Positions 1-7,114 of a DNA stretch of 12,951 nucleotides are shown one piece after another. The notes beneath the pieces are model-generated. The model was given only the letters and a program-made list of their open reading frames with translations. It had not been told where the DNA came from and did no database searches. The translations under genes and the position numbers were made by a program. Source of the stretch: Chrysochromulina tobinii (lineage: Eukaryota; Haptophyta; Prymnesiales; Chrysochromulinaceae); assembly GCA_001275005.1 (NCBI GenBank), contig JWZX01001021.1:1-12951 (forward strand), given 5' to 3'. Within the stretch, counting starts at the first letter, position 1; every line of letters starts with the position of its first letter.

Positions 1-437
1 ACCCACCTCTCAAGGACCTCCGTCTGGGATACGATTACCATGCGGAGGTCTCAGGTTTCCTCCCACCATTCAGATACGAGATTGGAGATGAGGGTGCGAT
101 TGCGCTCGTCGAAGGCCTGCGCACCAACACCAACCTTATATTCCTCGGTTTGCGCGGCGCATCAATTACTCTGCAGGGCTCAGCTGAGCTGGCACATGCG
201 ATGGTGATCAATCCCGAGCTTGACGTCGACTTGCAATGGGACATCTTCGCGCGCTTCAACATACTTATGCTCGTTCCGGGCTGCATCAGTGTGTTTGGAT
301 CCCAGAAGCGAAAGACACGGTGGAATTACCGGATGGCGCAGAAGCTCAAGCAGCGACAGCGGCGACAGAGCAGATTGACCCCCGCCGTCTTGGGACCCTT
401 GCGGTCGGATCTGCAAGAGGTTCTACTCCGAGACTGA
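1..437 (+). CDS. Leucine-rich-repeat protein (RNI type), C-terminal part, 5' truncated by window edge
   Basis: Codons are read from position 3 and the frame stays open to a TGA at 435-437, giving 144 visible residues. Residues 27-52 (IGDEGAIALVEGLRTNTNLI followed by FLGLRG) match the ribonuclease-inhibitor LRR pattern GDEGAxALAxxLxxNxxLxxLxL. Residues 3-10 (LKDLRLGY) look like the end of an earlier repeat, and residues 55-77 (GSAELAHAM...NPEL) like a degenerate capping repeat. After that comes a short hydrophobic stretch (about 82-93) and a basic, Gln-rich tail with KLKQRQRRQSR. RNI-type LRRs are protein-interaction scaffolds; nothing here shows a catalytic domain or the partner. No intron is needed in this stretch. 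The gene runs toward the transporter gene at 890-1906, so the two are convergent. Identity as an LRR protein is fairly secure; specific function is unknown. Confidence 0.7.
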   Translation, partial: PPLKDLRLGYDYHAEVSGFLPPFRYEIGDEGAIALVEGLRTNTNLIFLGLRGASITLQGSAELAHAMVINPELDVDLQWDIFARFNILMLVPGCISVFGSQKRKTRWNYRMAQKLKQRQRRQSRLTPAVLGPLRSDLQEVLLRD

Positions 438-889
438 CACGAGTGCGGTCCCACAGCGGCCATCGGAGCGGGCACCTCGTCGCTTGGGACACGGATCCAT
501 AGGCTATGGCTTACCACACGGCCGGAGTGTGAAAGGGGATCCGCCGGAAGAAGATCACCGACATGAAGATGCGCCTTCTCAAGGACGCAGTCAAGGCGGG
601 CGGGCGGCCCGCCGGCTGATCGAGATTGGCTCAGGGATGGGACGAGAGGGCCCGCGGGTCTTTGAATAACACCGTTTACCCCGGTCTGACGGCGCCGCTT
701 TGCGTGACCCTCGCCTTGACTGTGTGAAGTCGTAGAGGCCGGGGAATTGAATTGGGAATAGTCGTGATGGGGCACGTGGCTTTGTGTTCTTCTCTCAAGT
801 CAAGTTTAATGAATACAATAAGCGCCGCGCCGCGCCACCTTCTATGTGCGCGCGACAGGAGCAATCCTGTGGGCTCTGACAAAGAATAC
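438..889. other. Convergent intergenic region, no gene seen
   Basis: This 452-bp stretch separates the stop codons of two convergent genes and must hold both 3' ends. Open frames here lack recognisable domains and look like GC-driven chance ORFs. An AT-richer patch near 797-822 (containing tttaatgaatacaataag) is the best place for polyadenylation signals on either strand, but no canonical AATAAA was identified. Confidence 0.5.
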
Positions 890-1906
890 TCACACTTTCC
901 TCTCAGCCTGCGAGCGGCCCTCTCGGGCTGTGAGCGCGACCTCGGCGACCGGGGTCTTGATCTCGCTGTCCTGGGTACGCACAGGCAGGTAGTCCTGCCG
1001 GCGTAGGGGCGCTTGCTGGTAGAGGCTGCCGCCGCCTAGACAGACGCACAGCGCGGCGATGCCGCCGGGCGAGGCGTGCTTGTCCCAGATCAGCACGTTG
1101 ATGAGCACGGTGAGCAGCTTGTTCATCACGCCCACTACCGTGTATGCGGTAGCCGTCACGACCGACTGGCACTTGAAGCCCGACCACGAGATCCCGATAC
1201 CAGCCACGCACGAGAGCGCGAGCATGCCGAGTGCCTGAAGCGTCCAGTCCGTGGTAGCGAGGGCTTCAAAGTCGCCCGCGACGACGCCGATGAGGGCGGT
1301 GGGCGCGATGGCGAGGGCGTTCGTGTAGAGGACCGGCGACCAGATGGATTGCAGGCCGAGGCCCGAGACGAGGGTCTTGCCGTACGTGAGCTGAAAGATG
1401 AGCAGCACGAACCATACGGCCACCCACGTGTATGCAGCCTGCTGCGTCTCGCGCTCCGCCAGCGTCTGCCCTGACTTGCTGTCCAACGCCACGTAGGCAG
1501 AGGCGCCGAGCACGATAAGGACCATCGCCAGACACGAGCGGCGAGAGGGCAGCGCACGGTTGTAGAAGATGTAGTCGAGGACGGAGACGCAGATGGGGGC
1601 GCACGAGCGAAACACGATGATCGTCTCGACGTTGGCGACCATGAGCACCTTCATGTTCGCCCATGTGCCGCCACTGAATGCCAGGATGTACACCACAAAG
1701 TGCTTCACCTTACGCCACTCGAGGGTATCGAGCTCCAACGCGCCACACGCCCAGCCCGCCATCACGCCGACTGCCGTTGCGACGAATTGCACGACCGTCA
1801 CAAAGGCAGGAGCGTGTATGTGGTGCACGGCCAACTTGTTGAGCACAAGCATGCCACCCGAGCAGAAGCAGTAGAATGCAACGATCGCACCGACGGACAT
1901 CGACAT
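890..1906 (-). CDS. Golgi-type nucleotide-sugar transporter, GONST3/GONST4 (GDP-fucose/GDP-mannose)-like
   Basis: The 338-residue product is a complete drug/metabolite-transporter-superfamily protein with about ten hydrophobic helices and a hydrophilic C-terminal tail (about 301-338). Members exchange a nucleotide sugar for the nucleoside monophosphate across the Golgi or ER membrane, supplying lumenal glycosyltransferases. Telling motifs are GGMLVLNK (17-24) in TM1, NMKVLMVANVETIIVFRS (84-101), and GVMNK (259-263) followed by IWDKHAS (273-279). The GxxNK block corresponds to the GDP-sugar-binding GALNK motif of yeast Vrg4, and the VETIIVFR plus IWDKHA combination is what I recall from plant GONST4/GFT1. 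No intron is needed. The start is the first ATG in frame, at 1906, with G at -3; a second ATG follows at 1900. An out-of-frame ATG at 1968 opens a reading frame that overlaps this start. The substrate within the GDP-sugar group cannot be settled by eye. Confidence 0.87.
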   Translation of the reverse strand: MSMSVGAIVAFYCFCSGGMLVLNKLAVHHIHAPAFVTVVQFVATAVGVMAGWACGALELDTLEWRKVKHFVVYILAFSGGTWANMKVLMVANVETIIVFRSCAPICVSVLDYIFYNRALPSRRSCLAMVLIVLGASAYVALDSKSGQTLAERETQQAAYTWVAVWFVLLIFQLTYGKTLVSGLGLQSIWSPVLYTNALAIAPTALIGVVAGDFEALATTDWTLQALGMLALSCVAGIGISWSGFKCQSVVTATAYTVVGVMNKLLTVLINVLIWDKHASPGGIAALCVCLGGGSLYQQAPLRRQDYLPVRTQDSEIKTPVAEVALTAREGRSQAERKV

Positions 1907-2204
1907 GGCCCGAATGAGCCCGTGCGACACCGCACACGACGACCGACACAAAAACGAGGCTCCGACATCCCCCGGGAAGAAGTTTGATTTCGGCCGCGCC
2001 GTGCTGGCGGATTGGATGCGCTGCTGCTCCGCTGTTTGCTCCGCCTACCGGGTAGTGCGCTCGTCGCTTGAGAAATGATTAGCTTTGTTTTGGGCGTGTA
2101 TTTTAAGTCCATTATAGTAGCAATCAGAGGATTCCCACATCCACACGCACAGCGTCTCGCACCAGCCACGCACAAGATCCAAGAGCACACCATTCCCTCT
2201 GGCG
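1907..2204 (-). promoter_or_regulatory. Intergenic spacer: 5' region of the transporter gene and 3' region of the GPCR-PIPK gene
   Basis: Both flanking genes are on the minus strand, so this 298-bp spacer must contain the 3' UTR of the kinase gene and the promoter and 5' UTR of the transporter gene. It has a local AT-rich patch around 2070-2125, read on the minus strand as CTATAATGGACTTAAAATAC. This stands out against the GC-rich surroundings and could serve as core promoter or polyadenylation region. I cannot assign it to either from sequence alone. Confidence 0.35.
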
Positions 2205-5200
2205 TCAAACGGTAGCGAACGTAGCGTCCGGCGCTGATGATGCAAGGGGGATCGCGGGAGAGTACGGCGCTTCCCCCGTGGAGAAGACGACAGGCGCGGG
2301 CGCGGGCGCGCTGATGGCTAGCGTGGGCGCGCTGGGGCGCAGCGCCTCCGCCACGAGCCGCTCAGCGGCTTCAAAGCTGGGCGACGCAAAGTCCGCAAGC
2401 TCCGCCGAGGGCGTGTTCGGGCACACCGGGGCAGCGCGTGGCGCCGTCATGGAGTCGCCAGACAGTTTCGTCGCCGTCGTCAGCGAGGGCGTTGGCACCG
2501 GCGTGGGCATTGGCGCCAGCGCGGGCGTGGGCGCCGGCGTGGGTGCCGGCGTGGGCGCCCGCGCACCACTCGCCCCCCCCCTCCCCTCGTGCGCCTCGCC
2601 GGCCGACGCCTGCAGCCGGTTCAGCTCGGATTCGAGGAACTCGATGCGGCGCGTGTAGTCGGAGCGCAGCCCCTCGATGCGCTCCTCGACGAGCCCGCGT
2701 CGGCGGCGCTGCCAGAGAGTGCCCCACTTGGCGTACGCGAGAGATGGGCGGAGGAGCTCCTCCGTGCTGTAAATGGCCCCGAGACCGCGCCCCGCCTCGG
2801 CCTCGGAACCGCTGCCCGGGCGCAGCCAGCGACCCTCTTGCGCGGGGCCCAAGCCGGGCGCGCCCGGCTCGCCTGCGCCGCACGTGCCGCCGCCCGCGCC
2901 GCCGCCCGTTGCGCCGCCAGCAGGCGGGCGCGGCAGGCCGAGCACCTCGTACATCATGAACGTGCGGAAGCGTTCGGCGTAGTCGTGAGGGTCGAGGGCC
3001 GAGATGCCCAGAGCATCGGCCCCCTTGCAAATGAGGTGGTACAGGGCGACGAGGACGAGGCGTTGCATGCGCCAGCGCAGGTTGTAGAACTCGAGCACGT
3101 CGATGATGCCGAAAAAGTACGCCTTTTGGCGCTCGAGCGAGATGTAGCCGCCCGCCGCGCGCAGCTGCTCGAGCCGCGCCTCACTCTGCGCCTGGTTGAG
3201 GTGCGCTGGGAGCCGGACGATCCCGACGAGCAAAGAGTAATCGAGCAGCCCCTGCGACGCCAAGAACTTGGAGTCGCCTACTATGGTCTCCGCGATATGG
3301 AGCCGGTCGCTCTCATTCACGTCTACCGCCATGGCAATGTCCATCCACTCCCAATCCTTGAGTGTGCCGTATGCTGGCTGCTTCTTCACCCGCCTGCCCG
3401 GCGCGCTTCCCGCGGCGCCGGGCGTGCCGCTGACTTCGTCGAGGTCGGCGCCGGCGAGGCGGTGCAGGCTGCGCGCGGCGAGGGTACGTCGGTTGGCTGT
3501 GGCACCCTTGAGGTCAAACGCGAGCCACGGGCGCACAGGCACAAAGTTAGCCATGACTACAAAGTACACCTTGCCCGAGAAGGCCCAGCGTAGCGTCATC
3601 GAGTGGCAGCCCAGGTACTGGATGAACGAGTGGCCGTCGCGCTGCGCCACGTACTCCTCGTACGCGGGGAGCAGCGCCATGAGCGACTGCTTCTCGCGCC
3701 GCGAGATCTGCTTCACGATGAAGCACGAGGCGGGCCGCTCGGCGTCGGCGCCCGTAGGCGGGAGGACGCGATAGAAAAAGGAGCCGCTCTTGCCCTCGGA
3801 GACGCTCTCCTTGAGTCTCTGCCGCCACGTGTCGCCGAGCGTGGTCAGGTCGTCAGGAAAGGCTCGGGCATACGCGGCCGCACTGACGCCGAAGAGCAAG
3901 CGCAACCGCCGGAAGCGCTCGACCTCGTAGTGCTGCGCCTGCGAGCGCGGCGCCGCCGCGTCGACGAGCGCGGCGCGCAGTGCGTTCATGTGGCTCTCTG
4001 AGGCGGACCGTGGGATGGGTGCCGACGCGCTCAGGCCTTCGGAGTACGAGACCGGCCGACCCGCCGGCGGCATGTACGGTCCGGGAGAGCGTAGGGGAGG
4101 TAGCGGGCTGAGCCCGAGACTCTCAGCCCGGAAGAGTGGAGGGAGGCTCTCGACATCGTCCAGACCAAGCGAGCGCAGAGCCCGATCGGAAGCCGCCTTC
4201 ATCTGGAAGGCACCCAAGCCCCGGGGCGGTGATGAGGTGGAGGAGGCGCACGCCACCGGCGAGACGATCTCGATCGGCTGCCACGAGTCCCCACAGCGCG
4301 AATCCCCCTGGGCGTTGCTATGGCCTTGGCCACGGCCGTTGCCGTGGCCATTGTCACCCCCTGAGGTGGGCGAGCGCAGAGACTTCCACCCGTCGGGCCG
4401 GCCGGTGTGTGCGAGGGCGCTCGGAGGGGGGGCGCTCCCGCCCATGGCGCCCGCGCTGAGGAGCGGCTCGGCGAGCGGCGGGTGGGCGGCGGCGTGCTCG
4501 CGGCAGGTCGCGAGCGGCGGCGAGGCGAAGGAGGCACGGCGCGGCACTTGGCTGCTGTCGGGCCGGGGTGAGCTTTGGTGGGACTGAACGCGTGTGAGCT
4601 CGCGAGAGCCGGCGCCAATACTGGCACCGGCGAAGGAGCCGGAGATGGAGCCGGAGATGGAGCCGGTATGCGAGAGCTCGCCGAGATCGATCGAGGCCCG
4701 CCATGGCGGCTCGGCCGCTCGGCGCTCGTGCGCGCGTGCCAACTGCTCCTCGCGGAGCTCCCACTGTGCTAGCTCGCCGATGCCGACGGCCACGTCATAC
4801 AGGAGCTCAAACCGAAGCTCCTCCTTGAAACCGACCTCCTCAATGCCTTGCAGCTGCGCCGCCCGCAGCTGCCATCCCTGCCCCTGGGCGCCCGCGCCCG
4901 GAGCGCTCCCCGGGGTAGCATTGCCAACTGGTACAGTCCGCGCCCGCTGCAGCATGGGCAGCCCGGCGCCGCGGTCGGGCAGTTTGGCGCGTACGTGGCC
5001 TGCCCCCGGCGCGCGCGTGGCCATTTCCTCATGGGCGGGCTGGAAGCACGTCCACTTGGTGAGCGAGCAGACGCCGAAGGAGAGGTAGAGCACGTCGTTG
5101 ATCACAAGCCAGCCCGCGAGGGAAAGGATGGGGCGCGAGCACCAGACGAGTAGCAGCAGGTTCCACACCGCGGGCAGCCCGAGCCACTGCCCGACGTCAT

Positions 5201-6199
5201 CGGCCAGCAGGAGGAACACCATCGCCGCCGACAGCTGCATGCCGTGTAGAACGAGGTACGCCGTGCCATGGCGCATCACCCGTTGGCGCGCCAAAAACGA
5301 GATCGATGGCGCCGCTTGGTCGCGCCGTGCATTGCGCAGCAGGGCGCTCGACACAAGCAGCCGCACGGCCGTATGCAAGAAGAAGCCGCACACTGCAAAG
5401 AGCCCAAACGGCACGTACACAAAGGCGGCGCCCAGGCAGTTCAGCCCCGCATACTTAGTTTCGACATGGTCCGTCCTGCACACGCGCGCGGAGCGAACGA
5501 CGTGTGAACGAGGTGTGAACGAGGTGGTAGGACGTGAGAGACGCGCGGCACGGGGGCGCGCGTGAGGCCGGTGGACGTCAAATGGGGATGCGCGTGATGG
5601 CGCCGAGTGTGCGGGGGGCGTCGGGGCATTGGGCCCGGGCGTTGATCCGGCGCGCACAGGTCGAAGTTCCGGATGACGCCCGTGATCACGCCGATGCCAG
5701 CTGTGGCGGCGAGCGAGACGACCACGACGAAGAGCGGATAGATGGGCCGGTAGCGGTCCGGCTCGAAGGGATTGCGGTACGTTGCGACGATATCGAGGAA
5801 CATGAGGAACCGCCACGCATGAGCGGCGATCTCGAAGGCCGACACACATAGCAGTAGAGGCGCGATCGTGTTGGTTGGACCGTTGAGTAAAAGGTCGCCT
5901 TCCTCGGGATTGGGCTCAAAAAACCAGAGCGCCAGCAAGCATCCCGACACGACCATCTCGCAAAGTGCCGCACGCACCATGAGCCAGCCGGGTGTGCGGC
6001 GAACGCGTGGTATCATGCGGTAGAGCACTACGAGCGTGAGTGAGCTAGCAATCGCCGCCGTGGTGATTACGACGAGGTCGTAACGGACGCTTCCCGGCTG
6101 GAGCTGGTGGTCTGGCGGTGACCCTGGCGGAGACCCTGGCGGCAAAGGGGCCATCGGTGGTGCGGGTGGTTGTACGGGCGGTTGTGTGGGCGGCTCCAT
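2205..6199 (-). CDS. Seven-transmembrane phosphatidylinositol phosphate kinase (GPCR-PIPK, RpkA-like), two exons
   Basis: Exons 6199..5658 and 5475..2205 join in frame to 1270 codons. The start is the first ATG after an in-frame TGA at 6232-6230. The order is: Pro-rich extracellular N-terminus (1-38); TM1 41-61, TM2 71-93, TM3 111-137, TM4 155-176 (exon 1); TM5 191-221, TM6 252-271, TM7 283-312 (exon 2); LR(x)9GI at 401-413; a disordered Ser/Gly/Pro linker to about 690; PIPK domain about 695-1030; coiled coil about 1100-1139; Ala/Pro/Thr repeats about 1154-1177. Kinase marks are the Gly-rich loop GKSGSFFY (742-749), ATP-site Lys769 in CFIVKQIS, FDLKGATANRR (834-843), LDYSLLVGI (925-933), FFGIIDVL (968-975) and YAERFRTFMMYEVLG. 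The predicted role is receptor-coupled phosphorylation of a phosphatidylinositol monophosphate at the plasma membrane or an endomembrane. The family is known from Dictyostelium and oomycetes. The specificity-loop residues are non-canonical (see findings). Ligand and G-protein coupling are not visible. Confidence 0.88.
5476..5657 (-). other. Spliceosomal intron inside the GPCR-PIPK gene (182 nt)
   Basis: Read on the minus strand the donor is GACCT|GTGCGC and the acceptor TGTGCAG|GACGG. Splicing rejoins the split Leu181 codon and gives RNFD-L-TDHVETKYAGLNCLG, linking TM4 to TM5. Without splicing, the exon-1 frame continues into an Arg/Pro/His-rich tail and ends at 5441, and the exon-2 frame lacks four of the seven helices. 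The acceptor is preceded by a pyrimidine-leaning stretch. The exon-1 length of 542 nt (180 codons plus two bases) matches the phase required by exon 2. Confidence 0.85.
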
Positions 6200-6490
6200 T
6201 GGCGAGGTCGCCAAGACTTGGCTGCTCGCTCACCCGCCAAGGGTGCCTCGAGGGTGACCGGCGACACCGTCTGTAAGCCCAACACGTTTAGTTTCGTCAA
6301 CCCAATTGTTTCTTGGGAAACGTCCGGACCGGGTGTGTGCATACGCAGGTCACGCACCCGCGGCGAGAGCGAGACCGCGCCGACCGCGAAACGGCAGATC
6401 GGGGGTCTCGGGGCACGGACACGCACTTAGCCAGTCTCACACGCACGGAGTCGGTGACGGAGCGGAGAGATCACTCGCACCTCTTGAGAT

Positions 6491-6518
6491 CATCTCTTGA
6501 TCTCTGAGATCAGAGATG
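6491..6518. repeat. Near-perfect GATC-rich palindrome
   Basis: The left arm CATCTCTTGATCTC and the right arm GAGATCAGAGATG are reverse complements except for one extra T in the left arm, with a single T between them. The 28-bp element could be a dyad protein-binding site or form a small cruciform. It lies about 290 bp upstream of the kinase start codon and 600 bp upstream of the ankyrin gene start codon. Function is inferred only. Confidence 0.7.
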
Positions 6519-6552
6519 TGTAAGGGAGGTGAGTCCTTTGTCCTATCTTTCC

Positions 6553-6641
6553 GAGATCTCGCACTCAAGAGATCTCTCACCCACAGCAGGGGTCACAGCA
6601 GCGGCCAGCGCTGCGCGAGCACGGATGCAACACAGGACTTG
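6553..6641 (+). repeat. Dispersed ~90-bp repeat, copy A
   Basis: The segment starts GAGATCTCG, passes through TCTCTCACCCA and CACAGCAG, and ends GCAACACAGGACTTG. It is recognisably the same sequence, in the same orientation, as 11564-11654, with small indels and substitutions. It contains no convincing ORF conserved between the copies. It could be a degenerate mobile-element fragment or a shared regulatory module. Confidence 0.65.
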
Positions 6642-6701
6642 ACATGCGAAAGGGTGAGTTTCGCAGTTTCCTATCGTGTTTGGGGTCAGTTTCCTATCAG
6701 A

Positions 6702-6795
6702 TGCGTATCCTGATGTATCGTGATGTATCCTGAGACTGCATCCTGAAGGATACTTGTATCCTGAGTGTATCCTGATGTATCTCAAATGCATCCAG
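6702..6795 (+). repeat. Degenerate tandem repeat of a TGTATCCTGA-like decamer
   Basis: About eight imperfect, variably spaced copies of (T)GTATCCTGA occur: gcgtatcctga, tgtatcgtga, tgtatcctga, tgcatcctga, tgtatcctga, tgtatcctga, tgtatctcaa, tgcatccaga. One part is also inverted (ATCCTGAAGGAT). This short minisatellite lies in the AT-richer part of the divergent intergenic region, roughly 320-410 bp before the ankyrin gene start codon. Confidence 0.65.
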
Positions 6796-7114
6796 AGATA
6801 GTTGATATGAATATGAAGGGGACAAGCGGGAAACATGCGAGATACATACGAGAGACAGTAACACTTGTAACATGGTCTCAAGGTGTCACAATGGTCAATG
6901 CACCTGCACGCGGCACAGCTCTTCCTCTCACTTCTGCAGCCTTTGCCCCCACCTTCTGCACCATATGGGCACCGGCCCCTCCTAGAAATTCCTACTCTTC
7001 TCGCTGTGCCTTCGAGCTGCAGCTCCTTGCCCTCCGCCTTGCCGTGCGCTCCACGGTACCACGCCGCGTCCGTCCCACCCGCAGCCCTCCGCACGCGATC
7101 GACCACACTAGCGG

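Larger units (their letters stand above)
6200..7114. promoter_or_regulatory. Divergent intergenic region between GPCR-PIPK and the ankyrin gene
   Basis: The 915-bp region lies between two genes transcribed away from each other, so it must contain both promoters and 5' UTRs. No protein-coding feature was accepted. It holds several non-coding structures listed separately: a near-perfect GATC-rich palindrome, one copy of a ~90-bp dispersed repeat and a degenerate decamer repeat. Two direct copies of CAGTTTCCTATC also occur, at about 6664 and 6687. The part from about 6660 to 6890 is clearly AT-richer than the flanking genes. Confidence 0.5.

Noticed and set aside
326-775. Minus-strand 149-codon ORF overlapping the LRR gene end
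   Set aside because: It is partly antisense to the LRR frame and shows no motif or plausible hydrophobic core.
2589-3593. Plus-strand 334-codon ORF opposite the PIPK exon
   Set aside because: It lies fully antisense to the conserved PIP-kinase domain and has shadow composition (Arg/Ala/Glu-rich, no domain). High GC content keeps the opposite frame open.
5441-5660. Continuation of the exon-1 frame past FDL into CAPDQRPGPMPRRPPHTRRHH...
   Set aside because: Composition changes abruptly to Arg/Pro/His at a good splice donor, and splicing restores TM5-7 and the kinase.
5476-5849. N-terminal part of the exon-2 frame upstream of 5475 (MCVGLRDRRSCVAVPHVPRYRR...)
   Set aside because: It is the shadow of the exon-1 transmembrane frame plus intron; the real protein enters this frame only after the acceptor at 5476.
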